A DNA stretch of 64,000 bases from Flavobacterium sp. ACN2 (GCF_002303885.1 NZ_MRCM01000001.1:248001-312000); one strand, 5' to 3'. Positions 1-8,616 are shown, counted from the stretch's first letter. Numbers and translations are program-made. The notes: generated by a model from the sequence alone, not told the origin.

Positions 1-947
1 CCGCTTGGAAGATTATTGGTAATTAAAGTGATTTCGTACGGAAGTGCCTGAATCTTATTGCATTTCCCTCTGATTAATTCGAAAACATCTGGATTCTTTT
101 TGTGAGGCATAATGCTTGACCCAGTTGTAAGATGTGCCGGAAGACCAATAAAATCAAAGTTCTGGCTCATATACAAACAAACATCCATGGCAAATTTTGA
201 TAAAGTTCCTGCAACACTTGTCATCGCAAAAGCAACCGTTTTTTCTGCTTTTCCACGGCTCATTTGTGCTGCTACAGCATTGTATTTTAAGGTTTCAAAA
301 CCTAATTCCTGTGTTGTAAATGTTCTATTAATTGGGAATGAACTTCCGTAACCTGCAGCAGAACCTAACGGATTCTGATCTACAATTTTAGAAGCGGCGT
401 TCAACATTGTAATATCGTCAATTAAACTCTCTGCGTAAGCAGAAAACCACATTCCGAATGACGATGGCATAGCGATTTGCAAATGCGTATAACCTGGCAA
501 TAAAACGTTTTGATGTTTTTCAGCCGATTCCATTAATAAGTCAAACAATGTTTTTACTTGCTCTTTTATTGCTTTTAATTCGTCTTTTAAATACAAATGA
601 ACATCTACCAAAACCTGATCGTTACGAGAACGTGCGGTATGGATCTTCTTTCCTGCATCGCCTAGTTTTACGGTTAGAAGATATTCGATTTTAGAATGTA
701 CATCTTCAAAACTGTCTTCGATTTCGAAATTTCCAACTACAATATCTGCAATGATTTCGTTTAAGGCATCAACCAAAGAAGTTGTTTCTTCCTGAGTTAA
801 TAAACCAATCTGTCCCAACATTTTGGCGTGAGCAATTGAACCTAAAGCATCGTATTTTGCTAAAACTAAATCCAGTTCACGATCGTTTCCAACGGTAAAT
901 TGTTCGATTTGTTTATCTGTTGGTATTCCTTTTTCCCAAAGTTTCAT
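1..947 (-). CDS. argH: Argininosuccinate lyase (partial, 3' end outside window)
   Basis: Cleaves argininosuccinate to arginine and fumarate, the last step of arginine synthesis, in the cytoplasm. Read directly from the minus strand: an ATG at 947 opens a frame that begins MKLWEKGIPTDKQIEQF and stays open to the window edge, giving 315 residues of a family that is usually about 425 long. The fumarase/aspartase superfamily signature GSSIMPHKKNPD lies near residue 295, and the substrate-binding block HTARSRNDQV near residue 105. It is the last visible gene of the arg operon, 27 bp after the RhuM gene. The C-terminal roughly 110 residues lie outside the window; there is no sign that the gene is broken. 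Confidence 0.95.
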   Translation of the reverse strand, partial: MKLWEKGIPTDKQIEQFTVGNDRELDLVLAKYDALGSIAHAKMLGQIGLLTQEETTSLVDALNEIIADIVVGNFEIEDSFEDVHSKIEYLLTVKLGDAGKKIHTARSRNDQVLVDVHLYLKDELKAIKEQVKTLFDLLMESAEKHQNVLLPGYTHLQIAMPSSFGMWFSAYAESLIDDITMLNAASKIVDQNPLGSAAGYGSSFPINRTFTTQELGFETLKYNAVAAQMSRGKAEKTVAFAMTSVAGTLSKFAMDVCLYMSQNFDFIGLPAHLTTGSSIMPHKKNPDVFELIRGKCNKIQALPYEITLITNNLPS

Positions 948-974
948 AGGTCATGTTTTTTTACCGTCAGTTTT

Positions 975-1979
975 TTATTTAATTAACTGACTTTTTTTTA
1001 CTTTTAAAATTTCTTTATCAAAATCCGAAATGTAATTTTTATCTTGAATTATCCTGAATTTTTCAAACTCAGATTCTGCTTTTATTTTTGCTTCTAATTG
1101 TGATATTTTTCCGTTATCCAGTAAAATTGGGTAATTAGAAAGTTGAAGGAAATTATTTAAAAAATTACTCCAATCTTCCATTTTCATCAATAATTGCCTT
1201 TTAGCATTATTTTCGGCTAAATCTAAATATGCAGAAACAATCCTATTTAATTCCTGAATATGATTTTCACTTAAATAATTCTTTGCTATTATAACATCTG
1301 TTCTTTGAATTTTTCCATGTGGAGCATCTTTCCAAGTAGACAAACCCATATGAATCTTTTCTGCATCAGCTTCTGTATAAATAATTTCAGCAGCAGTCTT
1401 ACCAGAAATTGCCCAATGCAATTTATTTTGAACAGAAGTGAAAAAGTTTTTTGTCGCTATTGCAGTATTATCATAATCTGCTGAAAGAGCATAGATATCG
1501 GTTATTTTCTGATAAAATCTTCTTTCTGATGATCTTATCTCTCTAATCTTATCTAATAATTCCTCAAAATAATCTTTTCCAAATGATGAACCATTTTTTA
1601 GCATTTCATCGTTTAAGACAAAACCTTTTCTAATGAATTCATTTAAAGTCTTTGTTGCCCAAATCCTAAATTGAGTTGCTTGTTTTGAATTTACTCTATA
1701 ACCAATAGCAATAATGGCATCAAGATTATAAAAATCAATTTCACGATTTACTTCACGATTTCCTTCTTTTTGAAGTACTCGAATTTTTCGAGTAGTTGAA
1801 ATTTGCTCTAATTCCTCGCTTTTAAAAATTTCTTTTAAATGATATGTAACAGTATTTGACTCAACGCCAAAAAGTTGTGCAATAGCTTTTTGATTCAACC
1901 AAAAGCTCTCATCAATATATGTTACTTCAACATTTATATTGCTGTCTGCTGTTTGATAAAGTAAAATAGGCTTTTGCAT
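975..1979 (-). CDS. RhuM-family (virulence protein RhuM-like) DNA-binding-type protein
   Basis: A 334-residue protein that matches the RhuM family (named after a Salmonella SPI-3 gene); the family's biochemical role is unknown. The N-terminus has a winged-helix-like stretch (WLNQKAIAQLFGVESNTVTY, about residues 27-46) followed by the family hallmark block with YNLDAIIAIGYRVNSKQATQ and FRIWATKTLNEFIRKGF. The C-terminal part is helical and charged, ending in a Lys-rich tail. It sits between argE-like (13 bp upstream) and argH (27 bp downstream) on the same strand, so it is probably cotranscribed with the arginine operon although it has no evident link to arginine. Family members usually travel with mobile or defence-associated islands, so recent acquisition is likely. 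Function not assigned. Confidence 0.85.
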   Translation of the reverse strand: MQKPILLYQTADSNINVEVTYIDESFWLNQKAIAQLFGVESNTVTYHLKEIFKSEELEQISTTRKIRVLQKEGNREVNREIDFYNLDAIIAIGYRVNSKQATQFRIWATKTLNEFIRKGFVLNDEMLKNGSSFGKDYFEELLDKIREIRSSERRFYQKITDIYALSADYDNTAIATKNFFTSVQNKLHWAISGKTAAEIIYTEADAEKIHMGLSTWKDAPHGKIQRTDVIIAKNYLSENHIQELNRIVSAYLDLAENNAKRQLLMKMEDWSNFLNNFLQLSNYPILLDNGKISQLEAKIKAESEFEKFRIIQDKNYISDFDKEILKVKKSQLIK

Positions 1980-1992
1980 ATTTAATTGTATT

Positions 1993-3063
1993 TTATAATT
2001 TAAAGAAATCGGTTAGTATTTTAATATACAAGTCGACTCCTTCTTCTATTTCGTTTACAAAAATAAATTCGTCTGCTGAATGCGAACGCAACGTTTCTCC
2101 TGGTCCTAGTTTTAAAGACTGACAGCTTAAAACAGATTGATCTGAAAGTGTTGGCGAACCATAGGTTGTTCTTCCTAACGCAATTCCAGCCTGAACCAAA
2201 CCGTGTTCGATTGGAATAGACGATGCGTTTAAATGCATTGATCTTGGCGTTACTTCGGCATTTACATTTGCTTTAACAACTTCCAAAATTTCAGCGTTTG
2301 TATAACGGTCTGTTACACGAATGTCTACAACCAAATCACATTCTGATGGTACAACATTATGTTGTTTCCCTGCGTTGATTTGTGTTACAGTCATTTTTAC
2401 TGGACCTAGAACGTCTGAGATTTTATCGAATTTATAGTTTTTAAACCATTCCATTACTGGAATTGATTTGTATAATGCGTTATCGTCATTTTGATGTGCA
2501 GCGTGGCTTGCGGTTCCTTTTACTTTTACATCCAAAACTAGTAAACCTTTTTCTGCAACCGCTAATTGCATTAATGTTGGTTCTCCAACAATGGCGCAAT
2601 CTAATTCTGGCAAGCTTTTTAAAACGCTGTTTAATCCATTTTTTCCGCTGCTTTCTTCTTCGGCTGAAGCCACAATTACGATATTATGTGACAGATTTTG
2701 ATTTTCGTAAAAATGAACAAAAGTTGCTAATAACGAAACCAAGCATCCACCTGCGTCATTACTTCCCAAACCAAATAGTTTTCCGTCTTTTTCTATTGCT
2801 TTAAACGGATCGTTTGTATATGCCTGATTAGGACGTACCGTATCGTGATGTGAGTTTAATAAAAGTGTTGGTTTGTTTTCGTCGAAATACTTGTTGAAAG
2901 CCCACACATTATTGTTTTCTCTCTTGAAAGGAATTTCATTCTGATTGAACCAATTTTCGATTAAAAGAGCCGTCTGATCTTCTTCACTTGAAAATGAAGG
3001 GGTTTCGATTAGGCTTTTTAATAAACTAATTGCTTCTTGGGTAAGCGTATCTATATTTTTCAT
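1993..3063 (-). CDS. argE: M20-family N-acyl-ornithine/N-acyl-citrulline deacylase (ArgE-like)
   Basis: A 356-residue zinc aminoacylase of the M20 peptidase family. Metal-site motifs are visible: NSHHDTV (His/Asp), GSNDAGG (bridging Asp) and the catalytic pair in SAEEESSGKNG, then a GEPT block. In this operon the carbamoyltransferase (argF') acts on N-acylornithine, so the deacylase most likely removes the acyl group from N-acylcitrulline rather than from N-acetylornithine. That substrate is inferred from the pathway context. Length is normal for ArgE/DapE-type enzymes. Follows argB after a 284-bp gap that holds a palindrome. Confidence 0.85.
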   Translation of the reverse strand: MKNIDTLTQEAISLLKSLIETPSFSSEEDQTALLIENWFNQNEIPFKRENNNVWAFNKYFDENKPTLLLNSHHDTVRPNQAYTNDPFKAIEKDGKLFGLGSNDAGGCLVSLLATFVHFYENQNLSHNIVIVASAEEESSGKNGLNSVLKSLPELDCAIVGEPTLMQLAVAEKGLLVLDVKVKGTASHAAHQNDDNALYKSIPVMEWFKNYKFDKISDVLGPVKMTVTQINAGKQHNVVPSECDLVVDIRVTDRYTNAEILEVVKANVNAEVTPRSMHLNASSIPIEHGLVQAGIALGRTTYGSPTLSDQSVLSCQSLKLGPGETLRSHSADEFIFVNEIEEGVDLYIKILTDFFKL

Positions 3064-3347
3064 TTTTGTTAGGTTCTGAGGCTATCCCGATAGCTATCGG
3101 GACTGAGATTCTAAGTTTTTTTAAGCAATGACTTTACTAAATCTTAGCCAGAAAATTAATTGGCGCAAATTTCTTAAATTATTATTTAAAAGCACTGCGC
3201 AGTCCTGTTTTTTTGCCACTAATTGCACGAATTTTCACAAATTATCTTTTTGTGAGAGAATTAAAATCAAAATAAACTTTTTGATGTACGTCTAAAATTA
3301 TTTTCTCTTTTAACAGAAAAAATAGAGTCAATTTGTGGCAACATTTT
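3064..3347. repeat. argE-argB spacer with perfect palindrome and dispersed-type repeat
   Basis: A 284-bp gap inside the arg operon without a credible gene. Positions 3085-3102 are a perfect 18-bp palindrome (TCCCGATAGCTATCGGGA) flanked by copies of the short word TTCTAAG/TTCTGAG. Around 3212-3245 lies a stretch reading GCCACTAATTGCACGAATTT, which from memory resembles a repeat that recurs between genes in Flavobacterium. A small minus-strand frame at 3242-3424 runs into the argB 3' end and is regarded as noise. Confidence 0.6.
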
Positions 3348-4121
3348 TTATAATGTAATCGTTGTATGCGGAATATCTGAATTTTGAAGCATTTTATGAT
3401 GTCCAATTTTGATTTTCTGCACACCTCTTGATAAACTATTGAAGCAATTGTCCAATTTCGGAATCATTCCAGAATGGATTACTTTTTCTTCTTTTAGCGT
3501 ATTGTATAATGCTTCGTTGATTTCTGTAATTACAGACGAATCGTCTTCTGAATCTTGCAAAACACCTTGTTTTTCAAAGCAATATGTTAGTGTAACATCA
3601 AAAACTTCAGATAATGCAATTGATAATTCGCTCGCAATCGTATCAGCATTGGTATTTAGCAATTGTCCATTTTTGTCGTGTGTAATTGCACAGAAAACGG
3701 GAACAACTCCTGCTTCTAATAAAGTTGCCAGTAATTTAGTGTTGACTTGTTTTACATCGCCTACAAATCCATAATCGATTGTTGGGTGATTTCTTTTTGT
3801 TGACTGAATTAAATTTCCGTCAGCTCCAGAAAAACCAATCGCGTTATTGTCTTTTGCCTGCAATTGCGCTACAATATGTTTATTGATTTGTCCGGCGTAA
3901 ATCATTACGACAACATCAAGCATCGGGGCATCTGTAATTCGGCGTCCGTCAATCATTTGCGGAACCAAACCAATACTTTGAGCCATTTTCGTAGCCGATT
4001 TTCCACCGCCGTGAACTAAAACTTTATAGCCTTCAATTTTAGAAAAATCGGTTAAAAATTGCTCTAATTCTGCAGGATTGTCGATGATGTTTCCACCTAT
4101 TTTTATTACTGATAATTGCAT
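3348..4121 (-). CDS. argB: N-acylglutamate kinase
   Basis: Phosphorylates the gamma-carboxyl of N-acylglutamate with ATP, the second step of arginine synthesis. 257 residues, amino-acid kinase fold: KIGGN at residues 7-11 (phosphate binding), HGGGKSA from residue 37, GRRITD near 59, NTNADTIAS (substrate/nucleotide region) and the C-terminal GMIPKLDNC. Normal length for ArgB. It is placed after argF' in the operon with a 97-bp inverted-repeat spacer. In Bacteroidota the acyl group may be succinyl rather than acetyl (see argF'), so the name acetylglutamate kinase is only conventional here. Confidence 0.95.
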   Translation of the reverse strand: MQLSVIKIGGNIIDNPAELEQFLTDFSKIEGYKVLVHGGGKSATKMAQSIGLVPQMIDGRRITDAPMLDVVVMIYAGQINKHIVAQLQAKDNNAIGFSGADGNLIQSTKRNHPTIDYGFVGDVKQVNTKLLATLLEAGVVPVFCAITHDKNGQLLNTNADTIASELSIALSEVFDVTLTYCFEKQGVLQDSEDDSSVITEINEALYNTLKEEKVIHSGMIPKLDNCFNSLSRGVQKIKIGHHKMLQNSDIPHTTITL

Positions 4122-4126
4122 AAGAT

Positions 4127-4204
4127 TCTAAGGTTCTGAGATTCTAAGATACTAAGTTTTTTTGTGCAAAGTTTCTTAGCATCTTAGTAGCTCAGAATCT
4201 TAGC
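4127..4204. repeat. Imperfect inverted repeat in argB-argF' spacer
   Basis: Arms at 4127-4156 and 4175-4204 (30 nt each, about five mismatches, some of which would be G-U pairs in RNA). Both arms are made of repeated short words of the type CTAAGAT/TCTGAG. It can form a long hairpin in the operon mRNA between argF' and argB. Function unknown. Confidence 0.7.
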
Positions 4205-4218
4205 AACTTTAAAAAAAA

Positions 4219-5166
4219 TTACATTTTTTTAAGAATCTTCTGTAAAACTAATTGTGCTGAATACGTTCTGTTATTCGCTTGTTCGATTACGATTGAATTT
4301 TCTCCGTCAAGAACTTCGTCACTTACAATTACATTACGACGAACTGGAAGACAGTGCATAAATTTTCCGTTGTTGGTTAGAGCCATTTTTTCCGCTGTAA
4401 CGGTCCAATTTGGATCGCTGTTGGTTACTTTTCCGTAATCGTTGAAATTACTCCAGTTTTTTACGTAAACGAAATCTGCATTTTCAAAAGCCTTATCTTG
4501 GTTGTATTCGATTGTGCAGTCTTTTGTAATTTCTGGGCTTAATTCGTAACCTTCTGGATGTGTGATTACAAAATCCATATCTTTTTGCATCTGCATCATT
4601 TCTACGAATGAATTGGCAACTGCCTGAGGCAACGCTTTTGGGTGTGGCGCCCATGAAAGCACTACTTTTGGTTTGTGTTTGGTTTTGAACTCTTCCATTG
4701 TAATCGCATCTGCCAAAGACTGTAACGGGTGACGCACAGCACTTTCCATGTTTACAATTGGCACAGTAGCATACTTCAAAAATCCTGAAATTACAGTTTC
4801 CTGATAATCTTTTTCTTTATCTGCTAAACCTGCAAAAGCACGAATTGCGATAATATCACAATATTGAGAAACTACTTCTGCAGCTTCTTTAATATGTTCT
4901 GAAGCACCAGAATTCATAACGGCTCCGTCTTCAAATTCTAAAGTCCATCCTTCGTTAGTAAAATTCATTACCATAACGTTCATTCCTAAATTTAAAGCCG
5001 CTTTTTGTGTGCTTAAACGCGTTCTTAAACTTGGATTGAAGAATAACATTCCAAGAGTTTTATTTTTTCCTAAACTTTGATTTTTAAGCGGATTCTTTTT
5101 GATTTTAATCGCTTGTTTTACCCATTTTGATAATGAGTTGATGTCTTTTATTGAGATATAGTTCAT
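4219..5166 (-). CDS. argF': N-acylornithine carbamoyltransferase (acetyl- or succinyl-ornithine type)
   Basis: Transfers a carbamoyl group to the delta-amino group of an N-acylated ornithine, making N-acylcitrulline. 315 residues. The carbamoyl-phosphate site reads FFNPSLRTRLSTQ (residues 42-54) instead of the STRTR of ordinary OTCases, followed by MESAVRHPLQSLAD and the C-terminal HCLPVRRN loop; both are typical of the AOTCase/SOTCase branch. The residue just before Glu90-His91 is Ser89. From memory the equivalent position is Glu92 in Xanthomonas AOTCase and Pro90 in Bacteroides fragilis SOTCase, and small residues there favour succinylornithine, so a succinylated pathway is more likely here. 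Same operon as argB and proBA. Confidence 0.93.
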   Translation of the reverse strand: MNYISIKDINSLSKWVKQAIKIKKNPLKNQSLGKNKTLGMLFFNPSLRTRLSTQKAALNLGMNVMVMNFTNEGWTLEFEDGAVMNSGASEHIKEAAEVVSQYCDIIAIRAFAGLADKEKDYQETVISGFLKYATVPIVNMESAVRHPLQSLADAITMEEFKTKHKPKVVLSWAPHPKALPQAVANSFVEMMQMQKDMDFVITHPEGYELSPEITKDCTIEYNQDKAFENADFVYVKNWSNFNDYGKVTNSDPNWTVTAEKMALTNNGKFMHCLPVRRNVIVSDEVLDGENSIVIEQANNRTYSAQLVLQKILKKM

Positions 5167-5185
5167 TTGTTTTTTTAATTTAGAT

Positions 5186-5250
5186 AATGTGATAATTAGA
5201 AAATTGGATAATTGTGCTTTATCTAATTAACTAATTTTCTAATTAATTCA
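5186..5250. repeat. Inverted repeat in argF'-proB spacer
   Basis: An A+T-rich spacer whose two halves are reverse complements built around the words AATTAGAAAATT (left, near 5191) and AATTTTCTAATT (right, near 5233). It would form a hairpin in the operon mRNA. The sequence differs from that of the other spacers in this operon, but the layout is the same. Confidence 0.55.
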
Positions 5251-6012
5251 TTAGATTATTTTAGTAAACGGAATTTCGTCTTTTAATGCCTTTAAAATAA
5301 AATTATCATTTAATCCATTGACAATCCAGGTTTCGATATTCGCTGCTTTTGAAATTGCAGCCGCTTCTATTTTGGACTGCATTCCTCCTGTTCCGTGTGA
5401 TGATTTTGATTCGCTGATTTCTTTCTCGAGCGTTTTTAAATCATTTACCAATTTAATCGTTTCTGGATTTTCATCATGAATAGATTCTTTGGTATAAATT
5501 CCATTTGTATTAGTGGCAATAATCAGAATATCAACATTTAAAAGAACTGCCGTTAAAGCTGCTAATTTATCATTATCCCCAAACCGAATCTCATCTGTGG
5601 CAACGGTATCATTTTCATTGATAATCGGAATGTAATTGTTTTTAACCAATACATTAATCGTATTTACAATATTCTTTTTGGTCTGTTCTTTTTCGAAATC
5701 AGAATAAGAAAGTAAACACTGCGAGGTATTTAATCCTAGATCTTTGAAATTTTCATTGTAAATCCGCATTAAATGAGGCTGTCCTATGGAAGCTAAAGCT
5801 TGTTTTACAAAAACATCTTTATCTTGATTATCCAGCTTTACAAACTGCTTTGCCGCCGCAATTGCTCCAGAACTCACTATGATAAATTCATACTCGTCGT
5901 TTAAAGCTGCAATCTGTATTCCGAGGTCTTCAATCTTTCCCCGCGAAATATGATTGGTTTCTTTGGTTAAAGTATTACTTCCTATTTTTAATAAAATCCG
6001 TTTTTTTGTCAT
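5251..6012 (-). CDS. proB: Glutamate 5-kinase, PUA-less form
   Basis: ATP-dependent phosphorylation of glutamate to glutamyl-5-phosphate, the first step of proline synthesis. 253 residues: KIGSNTL at the N-terminus, VSSGAIAA (residues 46-53), the glutamate-site block NENDTVATDEIRFGDNDKLAA and the SSHGTGGMQSKIEAA nucleotide loop. It lacks the C-terminal PUA domain (E. coli ProB is about 367 residues), so it is the short kinase-only form. Placed between proA and argF', so proline and arginine genes share one transcript and draw on the same glutamate pool. Feedback inhibition by proline cannot be judged from sequence alone. Confidence 0.93.
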   Translation of the reverse strand: MTKKRILLKIGSNTLTKETNHISRGKIEDLGIQIAALNDEYEFIIVSSGAIAAAKQFVKLDNQDKDVFVKQALASIGQPHLMRIYNENFKDLGLNTSQCLLSYSDFEKEQTKKNIVNTINVLVKNNYIPIINENDTVATDEIRFGDNDKLAALTAVLLNVDILIIATNTNGIYTKESIHDENPETIKLVNDLKTLEKEISESKSSHGTGGMQSKIEAAAISKAANIETWIVNGLNDNFILKALKDEIPFTKII

Positions 6013-6110
6013 TTTATTTAAAGATACTAAGGTTCTAAGATGCTGAGATTCTAAGTTTTTTTTTAGAATTATCTAATTATCTAATTGCCTCAATTTTCAT
6101 ATTATCTCAA
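6013..6110. repeat. Short-word repeat spacer between proA and proB
   Basis: The gap consists of two patches of tandem short words: GATACTAAGGTTCTAAGATG / CTGAGATTCTAAG near 6019-6055 and TATCTAATTATCTAATTG near 6069-6088. The first patch shares its words with the argE-argB and argB-argF' spacers. No gene is visible. Confidence 0.5.
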
Positions 6111-7304
6111 TTACCTAATTTGTCCTTCTCCATACACGTACCATTTGTTTGTTACGAGATGTTGAAGACCAATTGGACCTCTTTGGTGAAGTTTATCGGT
6201 ACTTATTGCTAATTCGCCACCAAGTCCAAATTGTCCTCCGTCTGTAAAACGGGTTGAAGCATTTTGGTAAACTGCTGCAGCATCTATTGCTTCCATAAAC
6301 TGCTGTGCCGTTTCGTCGTCTCTTGTTATAATTGCTGCAGAATGTCCTCCACAGTATTTATTAATCATATCGATTGCATGATCCTGAGAATCGATGGTTC
6401 CAATTACAATTTTATAATCTAAAAACTCTTCGTACCAAATATCTTCGTTTTGAAGTGTTTTCGTATTTTCGAAATTCTCTAATGATTTATCTACAATAAC
6501 TTCCACTTTTGCTTCTATTAAAGCCTCAATCAGCATTGCTGTGAAGCCTTCAAAATTAGGAAGTTTCGAATCTATTAAAACTTTATCTAAAGCATTACAA
6601 GCTGAAATTTTAGCTGTTTTAGCATTTAAAATTACTTTTAAAGCCAAATCTGTATCTGCTTTTTCATTAACGTAAACAAAATTATTTCCGCGTCCGCTTA
6701 CAATAACAGGACAAGTTGCGTGTGCTTTTACAAACTCAATTAATTTTTCTCCACCTCTCGGAACAATTAAATCGACTTTTTGAGTTGGTTTTTCTAAAAA
6801 CGCCTGAGTTTCTGTTCTGTTGTAATTCAGATATTCAACCCAATCTTTTGAAACTCCGTTTTCTTCTAAAGCTTTGTGCCAAAGACTTACGATTTTCAAA
6901 TTTGATTTTAAAGACTCTTTTCCTCCTTTTAATAAAATTTTATTTCCTGATTTAAACGCAATTCCGCCCGCTTCTATTGTAACATCTGGACGAGATTCGT
7001 AAATGATTAAAATCGTTCCGAAAGCAGCGGTTTTATTAATGACTTTTATTCCATTATCATGAGTAAAATGAAAACGCTCAACACCAACGGGATCTTCTTG
7101 AGAAGCTAATTGGTTTAATGATAAAATCATTTCGTCAACTTTTTTATCATCTACTTTTAGGCGTTCTTCCATCGCTAAATCTGAACCGTCATAATCTGCA
7201 AGATCTTCCTGATTGGTCAAGATTATCTCATTCCGCTCCTGCTCGACCAGCTTTGCCATAGAGCGCAAAACTGCATTGCGTGTTTCAATTGATAATGGTT
7301 TCAT
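6111..7304 (-). CDS. proA: Glutamate-5-semialdehyde dehydrogenase (gamma-glutamyl phosphate reductase)
   Basis: NADPH-dependent reduction of glutamyl-5-phosphate to glutamate-5-semialdehyde. 397 residues, ALDH superfamily: substrate/NADP segment IYESRPDVTIEAGGIAFKSG, then LIVPRGGEKLIEFV, the catalytic-Cys region LNAKTAKISACNALDKVLI and the C-terminal block STRFTDGGQFGLGGELAIST. Full family length. It precedes proB in the operon. The final step enzyme (proC) is not in the window. Confidence 0.95.
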   Translation of the reverse strand: MKPLSIETRNAVLRSMAKLVEQERNEIILTNQEDLADYDGSDLAMEERLKVDDKKVDEMILSLNQLASQEDPVGVERFHFTHDNGIKVINKTAAFGTILIIYESRPDVTIEAGGIAFKSGNKILLKGGKESLKSNLKIVSLWHKALEENGVSKDWVEYLNYNRTETQAFLEKPTQKVDLIVPRGGEKLIEFVKAHATCPVIVSGRGNNFVYVNEKADTDLALKVILNAKTAKISACNALDKVLIDSKLPNFEGFTAMLIEALIEAKVEVIVDKSLENFENTKTLQNEDIWYEEFLDYKIVIGTIDSQDHAIDMINKYCGGHSAAIITRDDETAQQFMEAIDAAAVYQNASTRFTDGGQFGLGGELAISTDKLHQRGPIGLQHLVTNKWYVYGEGQIR

Positions 7305-7327
7305 TTTTTTGGTTTAATTGGTTAATC

Positions 7328-7375
7328 GTTAATTCGTTTAATCGATTAACCAGTTAAACGATTAAACGAGTTAAC
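7328..7375. repeat. Inverted repeat in proA-argD spacer
   Basis: Arms at 7328-7344 (GTTAATTCGTTTAATCG) and 7359-7375 (CGATTAAACGAGTTAAC) pair with one mismatch, with further copies of the TTAATCG word around them. Potential mRNA hairpin between argD and proA. Confidence 0.7.
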
Positions 7376-7389
7376 AGTTATAGGCAAAC

Positions 7390-8529
7390 TTATTTTTTAA
7401 GTTCTTCTAAACTTTCTTTTAAAGCTTTTACAAACGTATCAATATCAGCTTTTTTCACAGTTAATGGCGGTAAAATTCTTAATAGATTTTTATTGTTGGC
7501 ACTTCCTGTAAAAATGTGTTTTTCGATGATTAATTTCTTTCTTAAAGCAGCTACATCAAAATCAAACTCAACTCCAAGCATTAATCCTTTTCCTTTTACT
7601 TGTTTGATGCCTTCAACTTCTTTGATTTTCTCTAAGAAATATTCATAAACTTCGTTTACATTTTTCTGTAAATCTAGTTTTTCGATTACATCTAAAACCG
7701 CAATTCCCGCTGCACAAGACAAATGGCTTCCGCCGAAAGTCGTTCCTAATAATCCGAAACTTGCTTCAAATTTTGGAGAAATTAAGATCGCCCCAACAGG
7801 AAATCCATTCCCCATTCCTTTTGCAACAGAGATAATATCAGCATTGATTCCGTGATGTTGGAAAGCGAAGAATTTCCCGCTTCTTCCGTATCCTGATTGT
7901 ACTTCATCTAAAATTAAAACAACATCGTGTTTTTTACAAGCTTTTTCTAAAGCCTGAAAAAACTCAGTTGTTCCTTGGTCTAAACCTCCAACTCCTTGAA
8001 TTCCTTCGATAATTACTGCTGTAACATCTCCTTTAGCCAGTTCAGCTTCAACTAATTCGATTTGATTTAAAGGTAAAAAAGTAACAACTTGCTGCGCATT
8101 AATTGGCGCAACAATTTTCTTATTATCAGTAACCGCAACTGCTGCAGAAGTTCTTCCGTGGAAAGAATTATCAAAAGCCACAACTCTCGATTTTCCGTTG
8201 TGGAAAGAAGCTAGTTTTAAAGCATTTTCATTTGCCTCAGCACCAGAACTGCATAAAAACAATTCGTAATCTTCAAGACCAGAAAGTTTTCCTAATTTCT
8301 GTGCCAATTCAACCTGCAAAGGATTCTGAATTGCATTCGAATAAAATCCTAAATGATCTAATTGATTCTTCAATTTTGCTACATAATCCGGCTGCGTGTG
8401 TCCGATAGAAATCACACCATGTCCGCTGTATAAATCTAAATATTCTACTCCTTTATCATCAATAATGGTACAATCAATTGCTTTTACTGGAGTTATGTCG
8501 TATAATGGGTAAACGTTGAATAAGTTCAT
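7390..8529 (-). CDS. argD: N-acylornithine aminotransferase (class-III PLP aminotransferase)
   Basis: Transfers an amino group from glutamate to N-acylglutamate semialdehyde, giving N-acylornithine. 379 residues with the fold-type I class-III motifs: CSSGAEANENALKLA (PLP phosphate region), FHGRT, ILDEVQSGYGRSGKFFAFQ, and the PLP-binding lysine in SVAKGMGNGFPVGA. Length and context, between argC and proA, fit ArgD better than ornithine aminotransferase RocD, although the two families are close and bifunctional use cannot be excluded. Confidence 0.92.
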   Translation of the reverse strand: MNLFNVYPLYDITPVKAIDCTIIDDKGVEYLDLYSGHGVISIGHTQPDYVAKLKNQLDHLGFYSNAIQNPLQVELAQKLGKLSGLEDYELFLCSSGAEANENALKLASFHNGKSRVVAFDNSFHGRTSAAVAVTDNKKIVAPINAQQVVTFLPLNQIELVEAELAKGDVTAVIIEGIQGVGGLDQGTTEFFQALEKACKKHDVVLILDEVQSGYGRSGKFFAFQHHGINADIISVAKGMGNGFPVGAILISPKFEASFGLLGTTFGGSHLSCAAGIAVLDVIEKLDLQKNVNEVYEYFLEKIKEVEGIKQVKGKGLMLGVEFDFDVAALRKKLIIEKHIFTGSANNKNLLRILPPLTVKKADIDTFVKALKESLEELKK

Positions 8530-8548
8530 TTTTTGTTTTGTTTATTTT

Positions 8549-8611
8549 GTTTCAGGTTTCATGTTTCAAGTTGTCTACAGAACGTGCAACTTGAAACATG
8601 AAACTTGAAAC
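8549..8611. repeat. Long near-perfect inverted repeat in argC-argD spacer
   Basis: Arms at 8549-8573 and 8587-8611 are 25 nt long and pair at 24 of 25 positions; the single mismatch would be a G-U pair in RNA. Each arm is three tandem variants of GTTTCAAG. The loop is 13 nt. There is no T tract, and essential downstream genes must be read through it, so a simple terminator is unlikely; an mRNA stability or processing hairpin is a possibility. Confidence 0.8.
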
Positions 8612-8616
8612 TATTA

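Noticed and set aside
2463..2804. Plus-strand frame of 113 codons opposite argE
   Set aside because: Antisense of a clearly conserved M20 enzyme gene; no own signals.
3242..3424. 60-codon minus-strand frame overlapping the argB 3' end
   Set aside because: Out of frame with argB, no recognisable domain, and lies over the intergenic repeat.
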